Under the pieces are notes generated by a model that was not told the origin of the DNA, made no database searches, and saw only the letters and a program-made list of their open reading frames with translations. From the NCBI GenBank assembly GCA_033065855.1, contig JAVXUO010000399.1:74501-138500 (forward strand): a stretch of DNA of 64,000 bases, written 5' to 3'. Shown here piece after piece: positions 20,557 through 32,400 of this stretch (within the stretch, counting starts at the first letter, position 1; each line of letters opens with the position of its first letter). Source of the stretch: Escallonia rubra. Its lineage: Eukaryota > Streptophyta > Magnoliopsida > Escalloniales > Escalloniaceae. The translations under genes and the position numbers were made by a program.

Positions 20557-20812
20557 AGTTTTTGCCCTATCTTTTTTGAATCATCTCTTTATTCCGCTGC
20601 GTTTTTATCAAAATTATGCTTTATCCACTATGGATCACGGTCCAACCGGGGACTCTTCACCTTTGATCTCGATCTATAGACGGATACCAGACGTCGCTAT
20701 GCCTCCGGGCAGGTCCTCAGGGATTGACGATTGGTTTAACGAAGTCTACCCGATCAAAAATCAAAAGAGATCTGTCATAAAACCGGCAAACCCCCCCCCC
20801 CCCCCCCAATAA
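19903..20812 (+). other. EPRV C: long leader without a large gene
   Basis: About 900 bases of viral leader between promoter and primer site. It contains AATAAA near 20500 as a possible poly(A) signal, a (CT)16 tract at 20524-20555 and a poly-C run at 20791-20807. Several very short ORFs occur, as is usual in leaders read by ribosome shunting. The ORF at 20576-20812 shows no coding signature. Sequence up to about 20668 is repeated inverted in block D. Confidence 0.65.
20524..20555. repeat. (CT)16 microsatellite in viral leader
   Basis: A 32-bp CT tract in the block C leader. The inverted copy in block D at 22248-22265 is only 18 bp long, so tract length has changed since the two arms diverged. 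Confidence 0.95.
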
Positions 20813-20826
20813 TGGTATCAGAGCCA
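20813..20826 (+). other. EPRV C: tRNA-Met primer binding site
   Basis: TGGTATCAGAGCCA is complementary to the 3' end of initiator tRNA-Met and follows a poly-C run. It marks the conventional origin of the circular viral genome. The first of three small ORFs starts 88 bases downstream at 20914. Confidence 0.9.
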
Positions 20827-20913
20827 TATTTTCCTTGGCTTTGAAGAGATAATCACTTAGTAAAGGAGAATGCGAAGTAACCAAGAGCAAGTAGCCCCCT
20901 TTTATCAATTATC

Positions 20914-21351
20914 ATGAATGAATTACCTGCAAATCAAACTGTTAGTACTAGACCTGCTAATCCTACTTATTATTGTTCTTATACTGAAGACTATGAACAA
21001 TATCAGGCACATCCTAGGCAATTTAATGCTTTTTATACTGCTTTAGATCTTGTTAACTCTATAAACAAAAGTCTTAAATATTTTCTAGACACGGGTAGGC
21101 ATAGAATATTTAGAGATCCTCTAAAATCCTATCTAGATTACACTTCTCAGTTAGATCCCTATACACGTGTAATGAATGAATACCTAGAAAAACTTTTAAG
21201 ACATCATATAGGACTAATAGATCAAGCAAACAACAGTAGATATTCTTCTATGCAGGTTCAACAGATATCAAGGAGAAATGCTGTGATACCACGAGTTCAC
21301 AGGCCCCCTCTAAGCAGTTACGATGAACCAAGTTACGATGACCAGCAATAA
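20914..21351 (+). CDS. EPRV C: tandem small ORF 1 of 3
   Basis: 145 codons, intact, first ORF after the primer site. Residues about 39-72 contain a block shared with the next two ORFs: Phe-x-x-Phe-Tyr-x-Ala-Leu, then about 20 residues later x-Asp-Pro-Leu-Lys-x-Tyr. A second shared stretch around residues 85-110 has an Asn-x-Tyr-Leu-x-x-Leu pattern. The C-terminus is Tyr/Asp/Gln-rich and overlaps the next ORF by 29 nt (or 14 nt if that ORF starts at 21338). I recognise no family; the place is that of the first small ORFs of other TAV-encoding caulimovirids. Confidence 0.6.
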   Translation: MNELPANQTVSTRPANPTYYCSYTEDYEQYQAHPRQFNAFYTALDLVNSINKSLKYFLDTGRHRIFRDPLKSYLDYTSQLDPYTRVMNEYLEKLLRHHIGLIDQANNSRYSSMQVQQISRRNAVIPRVHRPPLSSYDEPSYDDQQ

Positions 21352-21862
21352 TTCAGCTAATACGCCTAGCACTTCTAGACGTATAGCCCCTACTTATATT
21401 AGTAGAACAGAAAATCGTTTTGAAGCAAATTATATAGAATTTCGCAGATTTCTAGTAGCTTTAGAAATCATTACAGATGCAAACGAACAAATTAGATCAA
21501 ACATTTCGCAACATACACTACCTTTAGTTTACAATCCTTTAAAAAGATACATCAGTACTTTTACAAATGTTTCTGCTATAACGATAGGCATAAACCAGTA
21601 TTTAAAACATTTAGTTTGCTTTTATATCTATTACCAAGACTTCGTAAACAATAAATATTATCGTAGTGAGTATCTTATACTCAACATAACTAGACCTAAT
21701 TTTGATAGATTTAGAGCCATAATCGATAGACATGAGGCAACTGCTATAGATCACATAACAGACCACNTAAACTTTCTGCAAATTACTAGTAATATGCCTA
21801 GATCAGATTCAGATAGCTCTAGTGACAATGAAGAACCAAACAGTTTACACCTTCCAGACTAA
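21323..21862 (+). CDS. EPRV C: tandem small ORF 2 of 3, paralogous to its neighbours
   Basis: 179 codons. Starts are possible at 21323 or 21338; both lie inside the end of ORF 1. Residues about 35-72 align with ORF 1 and ORF 3: Phe-x-x-Phe-x-x-Ala-Leu-Glu, then Leu-Val-Tyr-Asn-Pro-Leu-Lys-x-Tyr-Ile. A Gln-Tyr-Leu-Lys segment further on matches ORF 1 only. The tail is Ser/Asp/Glu-rich. One undetermined base (21767) falls in it, so one codon is unknown. The stop and the next start overlap as TAATG at 21860-21864. A reversed fragment of this ORF lies at 16204-16331. Confidence 0.6.
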   Translation: MNQVTMTSNNSANTPSTSRRIAPTYISRTENRFEANYIEFRRFLVALEIITDANEQIRSNISQHTLPLVYNPLKRYISTFTNVSAITIGINQYLKHLVCFYIYYQDFVNNKYYRSEYLILNITRPNFDRFRAIIDRHEATAIDHITDHXNFLQITSNMPRSDSDSSSDNEEPNSLHLPD

Positions 21863-22146
21863 TGTCAGATAGAAATTTAAACACAGAACCTTATCAAGAG
21901 CCTTTTAGTTTTGATGACATGATTAGCAATTTTAATGTTGATCAACAGACTACCATAGATATATTAGACACCTTTAGTCTATATTATACGGCTTTAGAAA
22001 CTATAGATGCCACAAATGAAAGGGTAAAACATTATATTGACACAGACTCCATTAATTTAGTTTACAACCCTTTATCTTTTTATATAAGATATTTTCTAAA
22101 TTTAGACTTATTATTAGAAGATTTTGATATTCTCGATCAAAGGTGA
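21862..22146 (+). pseudogene. EPRV C: tandem small ORF 3 of 3, truncated at inverted junction
   Basis: 94 codons are open from the TAATG overlap. Residues about 40-73 hold the shared block (Tyr-Tyr-x-Ala-Leu-Glu, then Leu-Val-Tyr-Asn-Pro-Leu-x-x-Tyr-Ile), closest to ORF 2. The viral sequence ends at about 22134 and the last four codons plus the stop come from the inverted leader of block D, so the 3' end is lost. Function unknown. Confidence 0.6.
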
Positions 22147-22885
22147 AGAGTCCCCGGTTAGACCGTGATCCATAGTGGATAAAGTATAATTTTGATAAAA
22201 ACACAGCGGAATAAAGCGGTGATTCAAAAAAGATAGGGCAAAAACTTAGAGAGAGAGAGAGAGAGTCTTAGAAGAATTTGATTTTTCAAAACTTCAGGAT
22301 GCCTGATAGATCTAGTCCAGATTAAAATCTCAGGATGCTGGGTTGAACTGTCAAAGTTTTCTATCAAGGTTCAAGACTCAGGGCATGCGTTAGTCTGCGG
22401 GCATTCAACGCCATCACTCGGCTATAGCCCTGAACGACTCGCTCCCACTATTATCTTGAACCCATAAAGAAGACTCTGGCAATTCATTTTAAAAGCAAAA
22501 TTGATTTAGATCTGGGTAAACCTGAGGTAAGCATAATCATTTTTAAAACAAAATTAATTAAAAGAGTCTCTCTTTCCCAAGTAAATGCCATATGATTTTT
22601 AATCAAAACATTATTAAGTTGTTTTTAGTCATATTAGACTTTGAGATAACCCGTTTCAGTTCATAGAAGCTTTTCACCTTCGAGCGTTTTCACCCCATAA
22701 TTTTAAACAAGTTTAAAGAGAAAGAACTTACTTGTAAGAAAGCTTGCTTCGCACTTGAACTTTGGAACAAGATGATTATAGAGACAAAGAGCAGTTAAGC
22801 ATGTGAAGGAAGAGCGTTTTGAGAGAAAGAATGCTAGATTGCAGTTGTTTTTCTTTCGTGTCTCTTTACAAATGAGGTCTGCCTC

Positions 22886-22895
22886 ATTATATAGA
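22886..22895 (-). promoter_or_regulatory. Pararetroviral promoter TATA box, block D
   Basis: The minus strand reads TCTATATAAT, the mirror of the block C box. It would drive transcription toward block C, away from the host gene. Upstream in its own sense lies the truncated TAV gene. Confidence 0.65.
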
Positions 22896-23249
22896 CAGAA
22901 GAGGCTAGCTACAGAGTACTTACATGATTGATAAGACTTTACAGGTGTGCTAAAAGACGAAGTTGCTTTCTAGGCTACATTACAAATTTATTAAAGTCGT
23001 AAGGCCTAAGAGTCTATAAAGTCTATAAAAGATGCTTAATCTATCTTGATAAGTCTACTGTGCTTGTCTCCTCCTTTGTCAGAAAAGTTGTCCTGCCTTG
23101 GTAGAAAGTCTTGAGAGAGATGCTCTTTATATCAAGTCCTTCTATTATTATTGGAGTCTTGTATTATCCTGCCGACGTAGAGAAAGTCTTGGGATAGATG
23201 CTCTAGCTGTCAAGTCTTCAATTACGTCTGTCATGGCTGAGAGTCGGTC

Positions 23250-24674
<1,425 letters not shown>

Positions 24675-26499
24675 ATGGCTGCGGGAGGGTTCGTCACTCG
24701 GGCATTCGAATCGATGCTCAAAGAGTGCTCCGGCAAAAAGTATACAGCTCTCCAGGTCTCTGTCCAGTCTTATTTAGGTCAGTCAGTATACATCACCCTC
24801 CCTCTCTCTTTCTCTCTCTCTGAGCCTCGGCCTCAGCCACTTTTGTCCATTCCACCTTATGCCATAATCAATTCTGTGAAATTGTCAAAGTTGCTTGTTT
24901 AGTTTCTGTAGAGCACGCTTATCGAAAGGCGATTTTGTTATGTTTACTAAGCTGTTATCTTCCTACAACATTTTTGCTACATTTGTTCTGTACCTTCCCT
25001 ACATAGGTTTTGAGCGCGATACACAAAGAACGGTAGACAAAGAACGGATTAAGTAAATGGGATCATTTCTAATGAAATGTGATGGGCTTATGAGTTTGCT
25101 TTACCAGTACATTCCCAAAGCATAGCTACTTACTCCCCACGGAGAAGATTTGATTAAAATGGTGGTCGTAGGCCAACCGAAGTAGCCGCTTTTTTGATAA
25201 TGTTTTGCATCTAAGTGATCCCTCTGAGCTGGTTAGATAAGATAACTCTGGTGATCATTGTTAATGTTGACCTTCAGATAGTACAAAAGAGCTTACTCAG
25301 CCTTCAAGTTCTAGTGAGGTCAATCGAACAAAATCCGCAGCTGGCGATCAGAGGTACTTAAACCCTACACAACTGCCATAATTGCTATATCTTTTCGATG
25401 CTAACCATTGCTCTAATCACTTCATTTTATGGTAGCCTTAATATGTCTGTGTGCCATGGGATTTCGGTTGGGCTATGGGGAGTGGGTTTTTTTAGGTGGG
25501 TGCGTGCATGCCTCGTTGAAATTAAGTTAATTTATGAGAGAGCTTTCATATTAGTACTCTTGGCTTCATAGGCTTGCCTTTTTTCCCCCCTCTTTAAATA
25601 GATGATGTTCTGACTTATTTGGGGTTGAAATACTATTTGTACTTGTACAGAAAAAAAAAAAGATCTATTCTTTTCAAAGGCCAACTGCTGGTAGTAATGT
25701 AGTATATGAGTCTGTTGATATGTTTTAATTTTTCCATTAACTTTATTGTCGTCAGTTACTTGAACGGCTTCAGAAATTTACTTTATTGCCTTCAATTAAC
25801 GGGACTGCTTTGGAATTTTATTCTTTGGCAGTTTGTCTGAAACTGATGCTGGAGCTTCAAAAAGTGGACTTGAGCAGAATCTTTCAGTTAGTCCTAATGC
25901 CGAGGAGTCTGAACACATTGGCAGCTCTGTGGTCTTAAGTGAAACTATCACAACAGCTTTGGCAAATGCTGGGCATAGTTTAGAAGGATCTCAGGCAGAG
26001 CTTGTGTTGAATCCACTCCGCCTTGCATTTGAGACTAAGAACATAAAAGTTTTGGAGCTTGCATTGGATTGTCTTCATGTACGTCCTTGTTGCTTTTGCT
26101 TTATGTATGCTATTGTAAATGTTGAAGCTTGTTCCAAACCCCGTTAATTTGATGTGAAAGCAAATGATAATGTTAAATGCTTTTCTGAACTTTTTAGTGC
26201 ATTTTCTATGCTGAAATATTGTGATGACATTTTATCTGTAGAAACTCATTGCATATGAACACTTAGAGGGGGATCCTGGCCTTGATGGTGGTAAAAATGT
26301 CCCACTGTTTACAGACATTCTGAACATGGTCTGCAGTTGTGTGGATAATTTGTCACCGGACAGGTATATGACTCTGTATTTGTAATGCTCTGGATATAAA
26401 TGGCTTATATTGCAGTAGCTTATTCTAAAATGCCATGCAGTACTATTCTTCAAGTTTTGAAGGTGCTTTTGACTGCAGTAGCGTCCACCAAGTTCAGAG
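24675..26499 (+). CDS. BIG5: BIG5-like gene, exons 1-5
   Basis: Exons: 24675-24777, 25278-25353, 25832-26078, 26242-26363, 26441-26499. Exon 1 could also be cut at 24755 (CAG/GTCTC), but only the 24777 donor (TTAG/GTCAGT) keeps the frame into exon 2 and gives an Asp-Ser-Thr junction comparable to the Arabidopsis protein. Exon 3 begins with a Ser/Glu-rich low-conservation linker; conserved DCB text starts at about residue 110 with Leu-Ala-Asn-Ala-Gly-His and runs through exon 5. The DCB domain mediates dimerisation and membrane interaction in large ARF-GEFs. The ATG at 24675 is the only one giving the conserved N-terminus. Confidence 0.88.
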
Positions 26500-29400
26500 G
26501 TATGTCGCAGTGGTTTGGAAGGATATGCTTTCTTAATTTCGCTTTTTGTTATGCTGAACTGGATGGCTTGCTGACAGTTCGTAAAATTAAATTAGGTAGA
26601 GAGTTTACTGGTAATTTTATTGCTCTATAGTCTATACCTGATGTCTCATCTGTTTTGCTGCTACTGCTCTTTACTGACATGTAGTCCATCTCCAAACGTA
26701 ACGTTTTGTTCCTCTAAAGTTGTTTAGTTCCTATCTTCTTTTTGGTTGGTTACGAAGCTTTTTTAAACAAATGCTTGTTTCATCTTCTTTATTAGCATCA
26801 AGTAGATGGAGAGTGGTAATTTGAAACCTCTGTCTGATCTAACCATCCTGGCTTGATCCATCTGCAAAAGAATAGTGGTCTCCTCATGTGCAAGTAAAAA
26901 ATACAGAATACTAGATGTATAAGAGGGAGTAATTAGGAAAGATATTAGCTTCTTGTTCCTCAGCACTCTATCCCGATGCTTCTATTTCTCCCCCATAGCT
27001 TCAGTTCTCATTGTTCCATGGTTACATGGTTTGGTTTTGGTGGTTTAAGTCCACAAAAAGATGCAATTGGAGTCATTTTAGAGAGGCACCATAGATGATA
27101 TGTTCTAGAAGTTTGCTCTCGGCAACCATCTCACTGTTTGTTTGCAGACAATACCTGGTACTATGGATATAAATTCTTAAGCATCAATTAAATAGTTCGC
27201 TTTGCCCGTCAGTCTACGTAATACAAAGAGGTCTTCTTTATTTATGTTTCTTGCCAAGCTTGGCTCGTGAAACTGAGATCTTTGACACACAATCGATGTT
27301 GGCATGCATCCCATCAAGATTGGCTTATCAATATATTGCACATATTTGGACATGCTATCCACCACAATTGGAGTGGCAGATCCTCTTTGTTTAGATTGAG
27401 AGCCCCTCGATAGCATCCATCATATCACAGATCAAGTTGACTTGGACTAGAAGTTGGTGGATTTAACTTTTTGCAAACTCCGTGTTCTCTAACAGTCTTA
27501 AACAATATCTTCTATAGCCCGGTCAGTGAAAACTTTCTCAAATTTGCATTAGTCGTTTGCAGAAATCAACAAGACAACAACCCTATGTTGAAATGTCATG
27601 CATTTTTAAAATGATAATGAATGAGGTTGCTGGAGTAGGATCCAATACTCCCTTCTATAGAAAGAACACGTGCAGGGATCCTGCCAGCCTTGTACTCCTC
27701 AATCTTCTCTTGAAGATACACAATGGTGTCTGCTATGGACTCTATAAATAGGACGTGATAGGCTGAACTAAGTCTTTTGTCCTCAAGAGCAGTTTGAAAG
27801 AATCCTTTTAGGCGTAAGCATCTCAATACATTTAATTGTTATTAGAGCAAGTGCGATTAAAAAACTCTCAATAGTATCTAGATGAGGATCTTCTTGCAAT
27901 TCTTGGCTACTTGAAAGTTTCCTATTGTTGCTGCTTTAGTTCGTCTGCTCCTACGAAAATTATAAGGTTGGGGTTTCATTTCTTGAGAAGTATTATAACG
28001 TTGGGGATCTTAGATATCTTTCAACAATTAAGAAGAATGATAGTTGACTAACCTGCTCTGATGCTACTCGTCCTCCAAGAGATTTTACAGAGAGCAATCT
28101 TGAGTCCCTTTGACTGTCCAATCTCTTTATATAGGAAACTCCTTATGTTTAGGCTGTTTGCTTTTGTTTTGACTGGAAGCTGTGGATTTGTTGCTGAGTA
28201 TTTGAAGAGGGATCCGAGCTGCATAATAGTGGAAAACCATGTGCTAGGATTCCTCTTTGCTTGATTTGGAGGAAGAGTAAATGGAGACGTTTGAGGTGGG
28301 AACTTCCCTTGCGGTAGCAGATCTTTGGTCTTCTGTCTTCAGCTTAGCGAGTTGTTTTCGGGTCTATCAGAACTCTTGATGGATTTTTATTTGGAGTTTA
28401 GTATTAAAAGTTTCTGGGCATCCTTTTGATATATATTTTGCACTACGCCTTTTGGTGTCTCTGAACTTTTACCAGTTACAAGAACAATCACTAGAAAAAA
28501 TATGATGATGAAGCTCGGAAGGACCCAGGAGATTATGAGAGAGGTAATTGCAAAGCATAATGATTATGTAAAAAGTTTGTGTGAGGGAAAGAGAAATCCT
28601 CTAGCGTTTATGTATTTTCGAAAGTTAATTTTGTTCTCTTCACCAGTGTGTAGGTTTTATGAGACTCCCAGATCACATCACATAAATTGAATTTATCTGA
28701 CAGAGTGGCAGGATTGTACCCCAAGTACTCCACATTATTAGCTTATGAAGTTACTTAGTTGGAGAGGCACGACTATACACTTTTCCTTGTGAACAATCAA
28801 GATCCAATATAACATAAAGAGTTACAGTTTGTAGTTTCCAGTCCTAATCGTGTAAATTTAGACGAATTTTGATGCTTATGAAGACACTTGAGCCAAGGAG
28901 TTCACTTTCTGTGGTGTCTCGTCCAAATGCAGTTCATGGAGAACCATTGCTGGGAGTAATCAGAGTGTGCTATAATATTGCCCTTAACAGGTGACGCTAC
29001 ACCCCTCCCCCCCCCACCACCACCACCACCACCACTCCTCCCCTCCTCCTTTTGAGGCCATGATTTAAATGTCAAGTAGAACTAACAAGTTCTGGTTTGA
29101 TGTTCAGCAAGAGTCCTATCAACCAAGCAACATCAAAGGCAATGTTGACCCAAATGATCAACATCATATTTAGGCGAATGGAAGCTGATCTGGTCTGCAT
29201 TCTGGGATGTCTTTTTCTTACTAAAATTTTTGTTTGTTGTCTCTCACATAAGAGGGTGGAGGAGTGTATAGTTTCTGCTGCCCTCTAGAAAGCCAGTATT
29301 GTAATGTCTCTTAGGCAATTCAGGTCTCTACTTCACATGATTCTGCTGCACATCAAGAACCTGCTTCTGAGAGTGGTTCAAACTCGAAGGTTGAAGGAAA

Positions 29401-32400
29401 TTTGACAGGTGATGGGATTGGCAACGGAATGACGTTAGGAGATGCACTTTCTGTGAATCAAGTTAAAGATACATCTCTTGCATCTGTTGAAGAACTTCAG
29501 AATCTTGCTGGGGGTTCTGATATAAAGGTGCTTTGATGTCAAGCATCTAGAGCACACACAGAGACACATATCATAAGCTAATTTCTGGGGCAAATTTTTT
29601 AATACCAGCTAAATTAGTTAACAAACAATACATATTGAGCATAAAATTGTCAGCAATCCATAAAAATGATTTTGGAGTTTGTAGTTTGTCTCAGAACTAT
29701 CTTTTTGTGGCTTCAAAGTATGAAATAGTAGGCCTTTTTGTATAGGGTCTAGAGGCTGTTCTTGACAAGGCTGTGCAACTTGAAGATGGTGAAAAAACCA
29801 TAAGGTATGGACTTAGTGCTACAGTTGTGAGTTTTGTGCTCAGATGTGTCAACTCCTACTATCTCATGTAAAAGAAATTTTTTGCTGATAAGGAAAACTG
29901 ATACTTTCATTTTGTTGGCTAACTTTAAGAGGAATTGACCTTGAAAGCATGAGCTTTGGACAACGTGATGCCTTACTTCTTTTCCGTACCCTTTGCAAGG
30001 TTTGGTTTTATTGTGCTCTTTACGTTCTCTTTTTATTAAAGTTCTAGGCATGCCTGTTTGATTTGTAGTATCATATGTCTGCAGATGAGTATGAAGGAAG
30101 ATAACGATGAAGTGACCATCAAGACCCGTATATTGTCTCTAGAGCTTCTGCAGGTTAGTCATAAGGATTTATCTATGTATGTGTACTGCTTTTGGGGAAA
30201 CACATTAACTGAAGGTCAGCAAAATGAATATTCTATCCACTCGGGCCATGTTGTTGAGATGTCATTTTTATAGATGGGTTGCTGTTCAACCATTATTACA
30301 TCTTGCATATATGTATATGGATAGGTTTTTAAGACATGGGACCAATTTTGGACTGGGATTGGAAAGGAGTATGGGAACTATAGACCAAAATATATGGATG
30401 TATACGAGGAAACCATTTGTTACCGTTTTGGAATGTTATTTTACGACGTCTATGTACCATCGGTGATTTTTTTCTAGTTCTTCGTGATGTATACTTTTGC
30501 ATGAAAACAATTTATAGATGTTACTTTTAAATGATATTTTCTACGCCGGTCAAAATGGGAGGGTGGGTTGGGTTTGGGTTTAGGTCAAATGGGTTTGGGT
30601 AAAATGGCTAGCTGACACATTTATTTGGGGATTATCTGGGCCAATCACTAAATGGGTTCGTTTAACCCATTATTTCAACGTGGCCCATTAAGTAAAAAGC
30701 CCTAAATAGAATCGCCGCCACTGATACTCAACTGCCCTCCACCAACCTCCCACTGCCGCCACCACAATCAACAACCACCAACATCCAAACTGTAACAAGC
30801 TGACACCATCCAACTACCGCCACAGCCAACAGCCCTCTCGAATCTCTCACACCCCCACACAAGCCAAATCCCTCTCGAATCCTCCGCACTGTTGTGCTGC
30901 CAACACCACCTTGGATCCACGCCTAAACCTCCACCACTACACCCATCTTCTCCACCAACCCCAATCCACCCGAGTACAACAAGCTCTTCCCACCTCTGCC
31001 GCTTCGAATGCACCTGGTGTTAGATGAGGACCTCCACTTTCACCACAGCTATACAAACCCACCTCTATGCAAACCATTGCAGAAACAATGACCTCCACTA
31101 TAAGGCAACAACCACCACCACGAGTCCACCGTCAGCACACCTGTAACCACCACCACGAGCCTATCACCATATCAGCAACCACCACCATCGTGTAGCCACA
31201 CTGCTACCACCGTCACGCGCACTATAACCACCATCACTCAGATCTGTCGATCTGGCCACGTCATGCGCACAAAAACCACCATGACTCAGATCCGTTGATC
31301 TCGCCACCATCGCTGTGCCATCATCCATCGATCTGGCGATGGCAGGTAATGACAGTGGCCATGGCAGCTGGTGACGGGACGACAAAGAAGGCGGGTGGTG
31401 ACAGCGGGGACTACGAGTGTTGGTGGAGGTGGTGCCGACGGGTGGTGACAGAATAGTCCACCGTCACCAGACCTGCAACCACCACGACAAGTCTACCGTC
31501 ACAATACCTGCAACCACCACCATCGCCCAGCCATGCTGCAACTACTGTCACGTGCACTATGACCACCATCACTCAGATCTGTGGATCCCGCCACCGTCAC
31601 GCACACAATAACCAACATCACTCAGAGCCGTCGATCTCGCCACCGTCGCTGTGCCATCATCTGTCGATATGGCGATGGCAGGTGGTGATAGGACGGCAGC
31701 GAAGGCAGGTGGTGACGGCGAGGACGACAGGTGTTGACGACGGCTGCGGGTGGTGACGGAATACTTGAGGTCAAAGACTATTATTTGGGGGATGTAATAG
31801 AGTAGTTCAGCCATGCTTCTTTCTGTGATGTAATAGCTCTGTGTGTGAGTGAGTGAGTGAGAGAGAGAGAGGGAGGGAGTGAGTGAGTGAGGGAGGGAGG
31901 GTTGGGTTGTAAAATAAATGACCCATTAAGACCCTGTTATTAAATGGATGGGTTTGGGTGAGTTTTAAGTGGGCGGATTTGGGCTGGTAAATCGGTTTGG
32001 GCCTTAATTGCCACCCCTAATAGTTTCCAAGCATCTAAAAGACACAGAGATAGTCAGTCAACCTGCTAGCAGTGTAGGTCAGGAAAGTAAAATGCTTTCA
32101 TTTGGAAGTGTTAGACTCATTGGACTTTGCTTCTTTGTATATCGATTTTTTTTGGTTCTGAATATTTTATGCTGTAGCATCTTTGAAGCGTAATTTAAGG
32201 TGTGGTCTTGCAGGGTTTGTTTGAAGGTGTCAGTAACTCATTCACAAAGAACTTCCACTTTATCGACTCAGTGAAAGCTTACCTCTCATATGCACTGTTG
32301 AGGGCATCAGTTTCGCAATCTTCTGTCATATTTCAGGTTTTCTAATCTACTTTGACATTCCTTTTCCCTGTCTTGTGATGTTTCTTTTTGTTAATCATGA

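Larger units (their letters stand above)
15164..22134 (+). mobile_element. Endogenous pararetrovirus block C, a second TAV-encoding virus
   Basis: A different Caulimoviridae member, plus orientation. It contains two small overlapping ORFs, an RT-RNase H region, a viroplasmin/TAV gene, promoter, long leader, tRNA-Met primer site, then three small overlapping ORFs. Movement, coat and protease domains are not recognisable, so a large part is missing or lies in ORFs I cannot place. It carries an internal direct repeat (15225-15319 = 16109-16203) and two inverted pieces of its own genome (16204-16331 and 16440-16565). A TAV gene separates it from block A and points to the clade with Caulimovirus, Soymovirus, Solendovirus and Rosadnavirus; the genus is unresolved. 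Confidence 0.85.

Noticed and set aside
20576..20908. ORFs around the poly-C run next to the viral primer site
   Set aside because: They cover the leader, a homopolymer and the primer site; no conservation as protein.
21767..21767. Single undetermined base (n)
   Set aside because: An assembly ambiguity, not biology; it affects one codon of a viral ORF.
24675..24755. Alternative exon 1 donor at 24756
   Set aside because: It leaves phase 0, which puts a wrong frame with loss of conserved residues into exon 2; the 24778 donor fits.
27177..27826. Two antisense ORFs in intron 5 as a possible nested gene
   Set aside because: No start context, no recognised domain, no splice structure that joins them; kept only as a note under intron 5.
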